The notes beneath the pieces are model-generated. The model saw nothing but the letters and a program-made list of their open reading frames with translations. It was not told where the DNA came from and ran no database searches. Shown one piece after another: positions 31,991 to 44,071 of a stretch of DNA of 64,000 nucleotides. Where the stretch lies: NCBI GenBank assembly GCA_022818135.1, contig JAFMSR010000015.1, positions 36,797,917 to 36,861,916 on the forward strand, in the 5' to 3' direction. How positions within the stretch are numbered: the stretch's first letter is position 1; each line of letters opens with the position of its first letter. Made by a program: the position numbers and the translations under genes. The DNA comes from Saxidomus purpurata. Its lineage: Eukaryota; Mollusca; Bivalvia; Venerida; Veneridae.

Positions 31991-34473
31991 AGTCATTTGA
32001 ATATACGCGTTTCATCCAAATAATTGATTTTTTTTTTGTAACATATACTGCCGTAGGAGTAAATATATTATGAAGGCCCTGACGATTACGTATACAGTTT
32101 GCTACCGATGTGAATTCATAATACATCATCAACTCACAAGTCTTGATTTGCGACGGAACATATTGACAAATCATGTTACAAAACATTTTTAGCATTAATG
32201 ACAAAAAGCAAGACAAAACCACATTTCCCAATAAACCGGTATGCATCGTTATTGTTAATACCTGTTTTCAGATCAATAAATAAACCGATGCTATTTGAAT
32301 AGTTTAGTCGCGAAAATATAATATATATTGCTAAATAGGATCTGTAAGTTTTGAGATATAGTTTAGCCATTGTATGCGCGTCATTACTCTTCTTACTCAT
32401 TATGTATACCTTACATATTACTTTTACTTCACACATTAACCATGTATTATGCTCGTAATGTGGTAAAACTGACTTAATATATCTAAACAAAAAAATATAA
32501 TTATTTCGTCTTTGTACGCACATACCCATGAAAAAATATAAGCATACATGTACACATATTTGTGTTCCTATACAATATTTTATACATTTATTTATTATGC
32601 TTACAAGACCCATAAGCATTGTCTCAATCCGGTAAAAAAGCCTTATTACGTATAAAAGTCAACTTTTTAATTTATTGCGCTATTTTAGGTTGAAATCGTA
32701 ATCAGTCAGCGTGGTCCGTTTTCCAGTTATTATATGCTTATGGATGTCGTCATGCGAGACCGTCATAGATAAAGTCGCATCTAACTATCATCATTTTTTC
32801 GTGCGATCTTATAAACTCTCTACAGGCGTGGGAGGTGAGCGCACAATTGTCCCGGTCATCCGTTTGACAGTTAGGCAGTTCGTTTTTTATTTGTAACCAT
32901 TCTCTTGTATTGGAAATCACTTCGTGTCCCTCCAGAATAAGTGTACGCGTTATAATCCCATCATCAATGGAAAATTCTACACTCGAATACGTACAGTGTT
33001 CTCATCGTCGAACCGTGGCGGATTTGTTGACAAAATCGTTATGGACACGCCGAAAGTAGCGTGACTTTATCTGTCAAATTGTCTAAATAAATTCTCCACA
33101 TCCCGTTTATACGTTGCAAACCGATGATGTGCGTACACTCAATTGTCTGACTAAGACACGAATGGTTAACACTCCCCCACCACCACAAAATGAGGTGAAA
33201 AGAAATTGTGGGCAGAACAGTTTTGAGGTGGTGGGGTTCTACCTAAAAAAACGAGAAATGCGAGTATAATTTTTGTAAATTTTGTTTTAAATTATTTTGT
33301 TGCAGAACTTTCAAATATCGGGCAATGTTGTTACAAGTAGCAATGTTGAGACTACAGTTTGCAAGAATTGTCGAAACAAAATTCCATAAATTATAGTCTC
33401 TAGAACGTTTATTAGTTGGCGAAAATTTCGATTTTCATTAATCAAAGTTAAACTATCCTTATTTTTTAGTCCAAAAACCTCGAAAGTGTGCAAGCTACCA
33501 TATATTCAAAACTCGGCAATATGAACGCACAATTCTTTAATATCTTTTCAATATCTTTTTGTTATCTGGGAAGTGAACAGATTACGGTTGACCATAATTG
33601 TTAGAAATAATTTCAATAGAGATACAAATTTCTCTATAACATCAATTTAGGTCAGTTTACTGTAAATTAACCCTTTAACATGTACAAGATACATTGTAAT
33701 ACCTTTGAGTTGTGTGAAAATAAATGAGAAGGATATACATCCTATTGATTTATCAGTGTTCCTAAGGTAACCACAATGTAACAGACAGTTCAAATGAAGA
33801 AAACATCGTCATGCTCAGAAATTCGATATGGGCTTATTATAAACAGGCACGGCAAGAGATGACTATCTTTTAATTACAGCTGGGTATTGTCAAAGACAGG
33901 TGAAGAACCTCAAATGTGAACTCCGAGTACTCGTTTCTCTACCACAAAATTAATGTACATTAATGAAAATGTATAGATATTTGCTAGGACACTATACAAA
34001 CAATCATGGCAAGCAATGTGTATTTTTTAGCCATGCAGTACTTCATTTTTGACTTCAAAATTTTGGCAAACATATCCGAATGTTGTATCAGCCACCTGGT
34101 ATTCAACGTTTTCCTACTTTTATTCTCAAGAATCTTTTAAATGACTAGAACTAACCGATCATTTTTCAATAGGCTTATTCTGACAATAACTTCAAAACTT
34201 ATTTTACTAAAGTCCATTGTTTTATAATACTGTCTGGATGATAAGTAAAGATCAATGTCAATTTTAGTTACAGATGTGTCGAAAAAACAAAGGCAATTTA
34301 TCTTTATAAGGGATTCCTTTCGAGTTTTCTAATTGTATCTTACTTTAAAATGTATGTATAGTGTTCCAATCCATAAATTGAATGTATATTATATGTTTAT
34401 TATGTTTATGTTTATCGCAGTAATAGATCTAAATAATATATAGAATCAACGTCAACTCGCAACATAACAACGA
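31991..34473. other. No gene recognised
   Basis: AT-rich sequence. The longest ORF (minus strand 32176-32619, 147 codons) has no recognisable domain and a composition like translated AT-rich DNA. Confidence 0.4.
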
Positions 34474-34806
34474 ATTACCTAAAAAAATAAAGTTCTTCAA
34501 ACCGTATAAAATAACTTATTTTAGAACATACTGTCATATAAAAAGGTTCCAGTATAATTTCCTGTGACGTATATCTTTAGATTTGAAATAATAAGCTAGC
34601 AATTATTAAATGCAAACGCTTTTGAAATTCCAATATAAACATATAGTGTAGCGGTGCCGTAAAACGAGCAGTTTCAATCGATATTTGCAAATTCCTACCT
34701 ATATTTTTTATTTCTATGGTTAATTCTAGCCTTTAGTTATTTTATATTTTATGTATTATTTTTTTTATTGTTGAAAAACGGCAACTGAGAGCGAGCACCT
34801 TTTGCT
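34474..34806 (+). mobile_element. MITE family C, diverged copy
   Basis: It shares AAGTTCTTCAAACCGTATAA, ATATAGTGTAGCGGTGCCGT and the terminal GGCAACTGAGAGCGAGCACC with the complete copy at 35310-35668. The left terminus is lost. Confidence 0.65.
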
Positions 34807-35309
34807 AAGCTACAAATGTAGTAGATGGTTATAATCAATACATGTAGTCAGTTCTATCAATGAGAAAGCTTTGAACATTTTTTAATTAGAACTGGTATAG
34901 GATCAACAAGCAATCACATAATTATACAGGGAAAAGTATGAACGATTCTGTAAAAATAATCTTTCAGGCCTTGATTCCCTAATGATGTGTTATCACAAGC
35001 AGACAAACCATTCGGAAAGGATATTACAATCTTTAAGATAATTGACAATATAATGCCATCATAATATCAGTGGACAGCATTTTTAATTTGGTTACACTTT
35101 GTGACTTGTTGCGTTTTCAAAAAGTTCTTTTTCGTCTCGAACACTTGTGAACCACCATCGCAAATGTTGGCTGTAAAACTAAATGCAGTAAGTGTATTCC
35201 GCAGCAATTTGTCAATATATTAAATTGTTTGCAATATGACAAATGGAAACATGTTGTCTAATTACATCATTATGTTTTTAACTATCAGTTCTTGAAGGAT
35301 AATACTAGT

Positions 35310-35668
35310 TTAAAGCTGCTCGCTCTCAGATTTTGGTGAAAAAATTAAGTTCTTCAAACTGTATTTAAATAACGTATTTTAGAACATATAGTCATATAAA
35401 GAGACTCCAGTATAAATTCCTGTCCCGTATATCACTAAATTAAAAAAAAAACCGCTACCAAATTCAAAAGCGTTGAAATTTTAATATAAACATATAGTGT
35501 AGCGGTGCCGTATAACCGACGTTTTCAATCAATTTCTGCCAATTCCCACCTAGATTGTTGCTTATATTTTGATTCTGGGATTTAGTTTTATATTAATTAA
35601 TAAGTACATGTATGTCAAATTTTTAAAAAATATTTTTTTCAACGGTTACTGAGAGCGAGCAGCTTTAA
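35310..35668 (+). mobile_element. MITE family C, complete copy (359 bp)
   Basis: TTAAAGCTGCTCGCTCTCAG at the left is matched in inverse by CTGAGAGCGAGCAGCTTTAA at the right, with TTAA at both borders. There is no coding sequence. Confidence 0.8.
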
Positions 35669-35738
35669 TCTCCCTATGGGTCCTCAGTTGTTATTTCTGG
35701 TAATTTGTATTGTGTTTGCACACCTGATTAATCGTAAG

Positions 35739-36284
35739 TTAAAGGTCCATTACTAACCTTAAATCGAATTTCCTTTTAAATCTAGAACAGTAACGGGCAT
35801 ATTCTCAGAAGGAAAATATGACATATTGCATCAAATGTAAGCATATATTGTGTTGAAAATTTGAGTTTAACTAAAGAATTAATAAATTATATTTTGCCTT
35901 TTAAAAAACGAAAGTAGGTTTTCCAGTTTTCAAATTTCTTTGTAATTTTCCAGAAGTCTCCCAGAGAGAGGCTGTAAATAAGTTGTACATAAATAAGCAT
36001 GTCTATTTTGAATTGAAATTTAAGAACTTTACTTCCAATGATGTGCAAAGTGTATCTCTGGCTGTTTACAACATTCAGTAAAGCGAAAGTAGGACAAAAA
36101 GACCACCCAGGTCAATTTAAGGAAATACACAAACATTCAGTCATTATTCTGCAGCAGTATTTCAAACAGGGAAATAATCCACGGATATTGTAAAGTTAAA
36201 GAAGCCAGTTTCAAACTGTATGTACCGGTTACAATTTCAAAATTTAAAAGAAAATTCGATTTGGTGTTAGTAACGGACCTTTAA
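35739..36284. mobile_element. MITE family B (546 bp, TTAA-ended, ~45-bp inverted ends)
   Basis: The left end TTAAAGGTCCATTACTAACC, continuing AAATCGAATTTCCTTTTAAA, is the inverse of the right end TTTAAAAGAAAATTCGATTT..GTTAGTAACGGACCTTTAA. It directly abuts MITE family A at 36281, sharing the TTAA. Confidence 0.8.
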
Positions 36285-36395
36285 AGGGCCACCTCCTACA
36301 TTTAGCAGAATACATTTTCTAAACGTTGATTATGTGGTCAATGAAGGTAAAATGATAAATAAATACAATTTCAAAGAAGAACCTATTAGTATTAT
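36281..36395 (+). mobile_element. MITE family A, copy 2, left part (split)
   Basis: TTTAAAGGGCCACCTCCTAC through AATTTCAAAGAAGAACCTAT matches the first 110 bp of copies 1 and 3. The element resumes at 41457 after a 5-kb insertion. Confidence 0.75.
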
Positions 36396-38154
36396 TAGGG
36401 TGACTTTCTGGCTTTAAAAAATGGGAACCTGGACCCCCTTATAACAAGCTGAGTCATATATCAAAATGTTCGTAATAGATTGTAGTTTATGAAACTGCCG
36501 GCATAAATTGGCATAAATAGTGGCGTTCCGAAAACTCCAAGATGGCGTCCAAGATGGCCGCCAAATCTGAAAAATCCAATTTTTGTAGTACTGTTGACCC
36601 AGATTTTTTAAAGATTGTGTTTTGGTTTTAAACAATGAAATGTATAAATACACACTAAATATTCGATTTTATGATGTTTTTTCACGAATTTAGGGAAATT
36701 TATGAAAAAAATGACAATTTTACCCGTAAAAGTGATTAATTTTTCGGTTTTGAGAGGTATTTCTTTAACAGCATTTCATTTTCTTACCAATTTGATACAC
36801 CTATGTGGCAAGAAATAAAATATGACTTATAGCTTATCAAAATAATTATATAACAGCAGTAAAAAGAGAACAAAATTTGAATGCACATGCATTTAAAAGT
36901 GGGTGGGGTAATTTCACATGTATTTTCGCTCTATGTATTCATTGTTTATTTGAACATTTTATTTATTTTACCTTCGATATTTTGTACTTCAAATGGATAG
37001 TTTCCAGCTTATATGTACTACTTAGCAAATTCTAATGTGCAGATCAATTAATAGAATCCAAAATGGCTTCCAAAATGGCCGCCATTTAGTCTAAAATATG
37101 GTCCAATTTAAGGGTACTGGGCACTTGGAGTGTACTTTTCTTATATTGATATATTCTTTACCAGCTTATATGCACAACTGTTTTAAGAAGATACATTCAT
37201 TCATTTGACTCCATATATGACTAATACTTTTGACTGAAAACTACAGTTTTTAACAACACGGTCGGGTTTTGGAAAGCAAACACCGTTATTACCTTGTTAC
37301 ACAAAGAATAGCTGAGCAGTCGAAATAGTGAAAACTGTTACATATTTCAGCTACATTTTTCATACTGTTCATCATATAATTGTTTAAGCAACATTTTGTG
37401 ACTGCTTTATAAAATGTAGAAATGAATAAAAATATAGATAGGACAAATTTGTTGAGTAACATTTAGCAATATCACCTGTTCAGTTAAATTTATGAAAAAA
37501 TTTGACAATTTTACCCTTTAAAGTGGACAATTTTCGGTGTTGGAAAGATATTTTGTAACAGCAGTTCATTTTTTTTACCAATTTGATACATTTATGTGAC
37601 AAAGAAATAAAATTTGACTCTTAGCTACTCAAAATTGTTACATGTATATAACAGCAGAATGAAAAAAGATAGTTTCACCGTGAAGCATTTAAAGTGGGTG
37701 GGGTAATTTCACACGCATTTAAATAAAACTCAAATACACGAGTTACCTGATATTACACGTGTTTCCCACTTCCATAGTAAACGGTATGTGTTTAACTTCC
37801 TTTGTTGCTTATTCGTTACAGACACAAAGGCTCATTAACATAATGCATCCCATTATCAACATGTAGAACTCATCACATAATCAAATAGTATGTAACAAAT
37901 AACCCAAGGTAGCAATGTATTGAAATTTTCAGCTTACTGTTAGTTACAGCAAAACTCATTCAGGGACTTAAAATCTGCAATAGCGGCATTATGATCTGTT
38001 CTTTTGTACAGTAAAATCAAATTCATTTAATTCAGTTAATTATATGAAAATGCAAATGGAAAACTGCAAGGAAATGTAAGACATAATCTAGCAGTCTTCG
38101 ATTCCAGTAAAAGCTAACATCGTAAACACTTTTTAACTAGTACCTGTGTTTTCA

Positions 38155-38760
38155 TACAGCCTCGACACACACAGACTTGTGTACAAGGTTGTTGATTTCT
38201 TGTGCAGATGCATTCATCACAGCACAGCAAAGACAAACCAGGTTACTTAAAAGTTCTAGTACTGCGGCAGGTTGTGACATCATCTTTATGATAAAGCCAA
38301 ATGTATCTTCGTCCACCACATAACAAAAATCTAATGGGTTAGTCAGGGACAGTTTTTTTTGGTCAAATTTCTCAAAAACTCTAAGTGATAAGTACAACGA
38401 AGTAAATTCAACATAAAACTGTCATCAGTTGGAGGAAGCTGTTTTGGTTTAACCCGTTTCTCTTCAAGAATAATACTTTATGCAAAGAATTTAGGGAATC
38501 ACAGTTTTCTGACCCATAAAGCACCCACCAAGAGTAGTGACAGCAGATCTAGACACAGAAGACAGACAGGGATCACAGTCAAAGCCGGATAGTTCACAAA
38601 GTTTGTCTGCATATTTAAAAAGTACCTGGACTGCTTTCTTTTTACCTATTAGTATGCCATACATGGAGGAAACATTTAACATACCTTGTAAGATCATCTC
38701 TAGCTGGGCAGGCAAAAAATTAGCAACTTTCATAATGAGTTGGTATAAACGTGTACATGT
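38155..38760 (-). pseudogene. Decayed fragment of an unidentified gene (copy 2, inside the 5-kb transposon)
   Basis: The minus strand reads KKKAVQVLFKYADKLCELSG, FDCDPCLSSVSRSAVTTLGG, then after a frame change GSENCDSLNSLHKVL, then EEKRVKPKQLP. After a further break come LYLSLRVFEKF, PLDFCYVVDEDTFGF, KMMSQPAAVLELLSNLVCLC and AVMNASAQEINNLVHKSVC. This is the longer of two copies (the other is at 200-572). Frame breaks show it is not expressed as one protein. The parent gene was not identified. Confidence 0.55.
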
Positions 38761-38937
38761 GCAGTATTTATAGATTTTCGACCAGTTTTGAGAAAGAGGG
38801 TGTCAATACCAAGACTATTGTAGTAATGAACCAACAGAACCAAACAATCTCTGTCTGGACTAACAGCAACGGCCTTCTTGGTCCCACATAGAAGGTTATT
38901 ATGCCAATTGCATAATTATTCTACAATCAGCTTCTAC

Positions 38938-39961
38938 CACTGGCACCAGAGTACTGAACTGCCCTGTAATGTTAACAAAATACCAAAAGTATACATAAAT
39001 AACACCCTATCATGAAAAGAAAATACACAAAAAATGTTTTAAAAGTCATTTTCTGACAAACACCCGTATACACTGTTCTATATTATTCACATGGTGTTGA
39101 ACGTTTTCGACAGGGGTCCGGTCCCCGCTCTTTTGGTACGATTGAAGCAAGCAATTGAAGATCAACAGCGGTCGCGTTTAACAGACAATATATTTATCTA
39201 CCAAACTGGTAAGTAACACTTTTTAAAAAGCTACCGTTTCTGTAAAATTCTTGAAGAATATTGAGCTATTTCGCTCTCTCCGTTTTCTTGATATTTTCTG
39301 TCACTACTGACTTCCGGTTCAACTCAAATGACCTTTCAAACACGTCATACGGTTATGCATAGAAGTGATACTTTGCGCTGCTTACGTAACGTTTTACAAA
39401 TTGCTTTTACAGTAAATAAATTTCCTGTACCTGCTTGTCCACAAGTTAACAGGTTACGGCCGCTTTCAACGGCATTCAGCATTGTTTACATACGAAATAC
39501 ACTAATTTGACACAGTGCGCGAAATATAAAGCGGAATATTTTCAACCAATGAAAACTTATGGTTTCAAACTTGAAAGGTGAACCGGAAGTCGGCAGTGAC
39601 AGAAAACACCGGGAAAACGGAGAAAGCGAAATAGCGCAATATTCTTGAAGAATTTTATAGAAACGGTAGCTTTTAAAAAAGTGTTACTTACCATTTGGTA
39701 GATAAATATATTGTCTGTTAAACGCGATCGCTGTTAATCTTCAATTGCTTGCTTGAACAGTACAAAAAGAGCGGGGACCGGACCCCCTGTCGAAAACGTT
39801 CAACACCATGTGAATAATATAGAACTGTGTATACGGAGGTTTGTCAGAAAATGACTTCGTACCATTATTTGTGTATTTTTTCATAATAGTGTGTTATTTA
39901 GGTATATTTTTGGGTATTTTTTGTTAAAATTACCCGGCATTTCAGTACTCTGGTGCCAGTG
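38938..39961. mobile_element. Nested 1-kb foldback element with ~380-bp arms
   Basis: The ends are CACTGGCACCAGAGTACTGA and TCAGTACTCTGGTGCCAGTG, perfect inverse matches. Arms continue inward through ACGTTTTCGACAGGGGTCCG..GTCCCCGCTC/GAGCGGGGAC, TTCAATTGCTTGCTT and TTCTTGAAGAAT, with a spacer at about 39320-39575. The arms contain a pseudo-symmetrical set of promoter-length sequences but no transposase. Confidence 0.78.
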
Positions 39962-40036
39962 GCAAACACCCACAATAGTCGAGCTTGCTGTCTTATGGAC
40001 AGCTCTTGTTAAGTTTACTGTCCGTTTTATTTCAGT

Positions 40037-40211
40037 CATAAGCAGGCGGGCAATTTACCTAACAACCGTTCCTTGGATGGTGCGAGACCCTTATCCTAAG
40101 AAACTGCCAACTTTCTCACATAGTCATGGTTGGTAGCGGGGCTCCAACCCGTGACCTTCTATCAGTGAGAGGTTTTGTAATTACAAGTCAGTAATCTTAA
40201 CCACTTGGCCA
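40037..40211 (-). repeat. tRNA-derived SINE (minus strand)
   Basis: Read on the minus strand it starts near TGGCCAAGTGGTTAAG, a perfect polymerase III A box (TGGCCAAGTGG), and continues to CACGGGTTGGAGCCCC, a B box with one change. It ends GGTAAATTGCCCGCC. The body after the B box is shared with the copies near 45695 and 46450, so this is a dispersed SINE and not a tRNA gene. Confidence 0.65.
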
Positions 40212-41456
40212 TTAAGACAGAAACTAAATAACTTAATTTTACTTAGAGTGTACCTTTCATTCATGATTTATTTGTATACAATTATCTGTGTTTTACATTG
40301 TTTACATACATTATTTACATGTTTTACATTTGAATGTTCTCACTTCTAAACTTGAACAGGTGATAGTGTTAAATGTTACTCATCAAATTTGTCCTATCTA
40401 TATTTTATTCATTTCTACATTTTATAAAGCAATCAGAAAATGTTGCTAAAACAATTATATGATGAAACAGTATGAAAAATGTAGCTGAAATAAGTAACAG
40501 TTTTCACTATTTCGACTGCTCAGCTATTCTTTGTGTAACAAGGTAATAACGGTGTTTGCTTTCCAAAACCCGACCGTGTTGTTAAAAACTGTAGTTTTCA
40601 GTCAAAAGTATTAGTCATAAATGAAGTCAAATGAATGAATGTGTCGTCTTAAAAACAGTTGTGCATATAAGCTGGTAAAGAATATATCAATATAAGAAAA
40701 GTACACTCCAAGTGCCCAGTACCCTTAAATTGGACCATATTTTAGACTAAATGGCGGCCATTTTGGAAGCCATTTTGGATTCTATTAAATGATCTGCACA
40801 TTAGAATTTGCTAAGAAGTACATATAAGCTGGAAACTATCCATTTGAAGTACAAAATATCGAAGGTAAAATAGATAAAATGTTCAAATGAACAATGAATA
40901 CATAGAGCGAAAATACATGTGAAATTACCCCACCCACTTTTAAATGCATGTGCATTCAAATTTTGTTCTCTTTTTATTGCTGTAATCTAATTATTTTGAT
41001 AAGCTATAAGTCATATTTTAATTCTTGCCACATAGGTGTATCAAATTGGCAAAAAAATGAAATGCTGTTAAAAAATACCTCTCAAAACCGAAAAATTGAT
41101 CAATTTTATGGGTAAAATTGTCATTTGTTTCATAAATTTCCCTAAATTCGTGCAAAAAAATATCATAAAATCGTATACTTAGTGTGTATTTATACATTTT
41201 AATGTTTAAAACCAAAACACAACGTTTAAAAAAAAATCTGGACCAATAGTACTACAAAAACTGTATTATTCAGTTTTGGCGGCCATCTTGGACGCCATCT
41301 TGGATTTTTCGGAACGCCACCATTTATGCCAATTTATGCCGGCAGTTTCATAAACTACAATCTATTACGAACATTTTGATATATGACTCAGCTTGTTATA
41401 CAGGGGGGTCCAGGTTACTTAAAAAATAGAGCTCTTTTTGACTGATTGTCACCCTA

Positions 41457-41719
41457 CTATATACTATATAGCGAAAATGTCTCATTTTACCACAATGTCA
41501 ATGTAGAGGCTTTCTGTAATAAATCGCATCCACCTATTAATTGTACAACAATAAATCTACATAGATTATTGAATGATTTACGGTACTGCAGTATATTTTA
41601 AACCACTGATTGTATCGATAATGACTGGGAATGCATAGCTGAAGAGTTTAGGTTAAGTTATAATACTTCCAAAGATTCTATAATTTTGTTGACATTAGTT
41701 AAAAGGGTATGTCCCTTTA
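41457..41719 (+). mobile_element. MITE family A, copy 2, right part (split)
   Basis: It resumes with AGCGAAAATGTCTCATTTTA and GCTTTCTGTAATAAATCGCA, then CGGTACTGCAGTATATTTTA, and ends GGGTATGTCCCTTTA, exactly continuing the left part at 36281-36395. Confidence 0.75.
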
Positions 41720-43110
41720 CATATCGGCATATTTTTCAGATTTTACGAAAAAAATAACACTAAGTCTTGTAAAATGTGCTAACTGTATTCTACTTCTAAA
41801 ACAATTTCCCTTTTAATGTCCCTTTTAAATATGCAGATCGTGCTCTTCCCGCGAAAAACTGTATAATTATTTGCTCACTCTATACAATACATGCAATATT
41901 GTAATACAAATACACAAAATTTACATTTTTATGCGACAAACATGTGTTTTAGCATAAAATAGACTCACTTCCGCTCGTTATTCAACTTCATCGTTGAGGT
42001 AATAAATGGTCAAGGTGAGGTAATAAATGGTCAATCTGAATACGAGTAAAAGGAGATATTTTTGATAATAATTCCTTGGAAATTTTAAGAAAATAAGAAA
42101 AAAAAAAAAAAAAAAAAATCTATGAAGCAAAAATGTTAGTAACATTTCAACCACCTACGAATTGACAAGTAGAATGAATAACAATCTTTTGGATTGAAAA
42201 AATTATTCTGTAATGCACTTTGAATATGAAACTGGAAATTACAGAATAAGAAGGTAGATAATATCCTCTTGCGTTTTCAGTCTTTCTTGAATGAATTTAT
42301 AATTATAGTACGTACAGTTAATATCTATCAACATAATATGTTGTTACCGCCTAACTAATGTTAAATATGAGTGTAGAGTTAGTAAAGATATAACTTCCGG
42401 TTACCACAACACGTTCTGTCACTTCACAAGTGGTGTAGGTGGTGCGTGATTACGGGTTACAGACAAATGACCTCAGACATTATTTTCAATTGAGAGACTG
42501 ATTAATTTTATGCCGTGTTTCGTTGTATGAATAATATGTTTGTTTCATAATATTGTATGCCTTTGTACATATCGACTTACATTTCAGTTTCTTAAATTTT
42601 GACAGGTACAAATGAATAGATTTATTCCTTGCTCATATTGTGTTCAAAGAAAATCTATAATATTTTCATTTTTAACTAAGTAATTCAGATTTCCAGAGGC
42701 ACTAATTATGAACAACTCCCTAGCTACTAGCAAGTAATTCATGTTACATCAGAAAACAATTACGTTGATGTAACTCCAAGCCTGTTCATAAATAAGTTCA
42801 ACGTAGAGAATACATACTTCAAAAAAGATTAAGCGACAAAATATTTGCTTTAAATAATATACTGCAATTAACGATGCAAGCTGTTTCATGTGGTACTCTT
42901 CAGATTAAATCAGACATTAAGAAAACATCTTCGATTTATTCAATAACGACGTATCTATGTTATGGTTGGTTTTCGGTAACTATTTCGTGAAATAATTTTC
43001 TTATCAACCAAATGTATTTTCGTGCGCCGCGCATTGGCTAAGAACGAGACACATCCAAAACCATTGCCAAATCACAGAGAAATGTACATGTGTTGTTTCC
43101 TCCTTTCCAG
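41720..43110. other. No gene recognised
   Basis: AT-rich upstream sequence of the glutamate receptor, including a run of about 21 A at 42098-42118. No exon was recognised. Confidence 0.4.
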
Positions 43111-43266
43111 ATTCGATACGAAGACTTAGCTATAAAGTTCATTCTGAACCAAGCCCGCAAATTAACCACCTTTCCTGGCAAGAGGGAGAAGGAAAGTTTA
43201 CTTGTCATTACGTCTGAATCCGCTCGACCGATAGCATGTATTAATAGTTCCCTGTACGAAAAATGA
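43111..43266 (+). other. Possible exon of unknown gene (or 5' UTR exon of the glutamate receptor)
   Basis: A strong polypyrimidine acceptor (TTTCCTCCTTTCCAG|) precedes 51 open codons starting IRYEDLAIKFILNQARKLTT and ending INSSLYEK-stop. The composition is protein-like, but I recognise no domain, and no partner exon was found. It lies 730 bp before the receptor ATG. Confidence 0.2.
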
Positions 43267-43435
43267 TCCTCCTTTTATGTTGTGCTGTAGATGCCGTAAT
43301 TTTAATCCATTGTAACGCATATTAAAAATTAAGTACAGTTTCGTTTTATACCGACATAGTAGTGAATCGTAATCGGTTTGAACATTCTAATATTAAGTAT
43401 TAAGTATTTAAGTCGGTCAATAAAATTATACAGTG

Positions 43436-43524
43436 TGTCGTTATTATAGCTAGCTAGATACATTGTACATTATTGTAACCACAGCAAACTGGTTTTTTTT
43501 ATCTAGCTAGCTATAATAACGACA
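43436..43524. repeat. Perfect 25-bp inverted repeat (hairpin)
   Basis: TGTCGTTATTATAGCTAGCT..AGATA (43436-43460) is exactly matched in inverse at 43500-43524, with a 39-base loop. It lies about 470 bp upstream of the receptor start codon. It may be a regulatory cruciform or the ends of a tiny deletion-derived element. Confidence 0.75.
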
Positions 43525-43992
43525 TCAAATTGGCACATATTGCCTTGAAAGTTCATAGAATTTAAGGAATTACAATATGTATAATAATAGATGTAAACAT
43601 TTCGGCATTAAAAATAAACAGAACAGAGACTTTGTTTATATATTGATAATTCAAAATAATGTGAAAACATCTCGGTATAATTTGAAATAAAGTCTGGTCT
43701 TATACGCCCATTACAAAACTTCATTACACAATGAAACGAGAAGCAGAATATCAATTGTATGACATGGATTACTTATATTAATATGCGTTTCCCGATGAAA
43801 TACACGGAACTGTACAATATTTCAGTCGTTCAATAATATGCCAGGTATCCATGCGACGTAAAATATTGAAAAGCTATCGGAATTTCTATCGTTTTTGTTA
43901 ACGGTAAAAGGCTAAGCACTCGAACTTGATAACAATACAGTTGAACATACTTACAGTTTTCCTATCATGTGTTGTGCATTCATAATTTCAGA

Positions 43993-44071
43993 ATGATTTT
44001 TGCATATGGAATCATTTTAGCGGATTTTTTGTGTCGGAGTCTAGCACTAGAAAATGACGGCATAACAATTG
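43993..44071 (+). CDS. iGluR exon 1: signal peptide
   Basis: ATG opens MIFAYGIILADFLCRSLALE, then NDGITI. The donor is AATTG|GTCAGT, phase 1. The hydrophobic leader fits a secreted N-terminus, and joining to exon 2 gives ITIGIIANGSG, a typical first strand of the amino-terminal domain. Confidence 0.7.

Larger units (their letters stand above)
36405..41456. mobile_element. 5-kb DNA transposon with >1-kb inverted terminal arms, inserted in MITE family A
   Basis: The termini are AGGGTGAC..GTCACCCT. The left arm (from about 36405 to 37480) includes CCTGGACCCCCTTATAACAAG and GCCGGCATAAATTGGCATAA. These recur in inverse at 40358-41456 (CTTGTTATACAGGGGGGTCC and TTATGCCAATTTATGCCGGC). Part of the left arm (36670-36920) is duplicated directly at 37490-37730. 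The middle holds a decayed gene fragment (38155-38760), a nested foldback (38938-39961) and a SINE. No transposase was recognised. TA lies at both borders; the true target duplication could not be fixed. Confidence 0.75.

Noticed and set aside
32176..32619. 147-codon minus-strand ORF
   Set aside because: No domain or membrane-protein pattern is convincing, composition follows AT-rich DNA, and no splice or start signals support it.
40130..40211. Candidate tRNA gene on the minus strand (A box TGGCCAAGTGG)
   Set aside because: The B box is altered, the anticodon arm does not pair, and the same body occurs at two other places, so it is a SINE.
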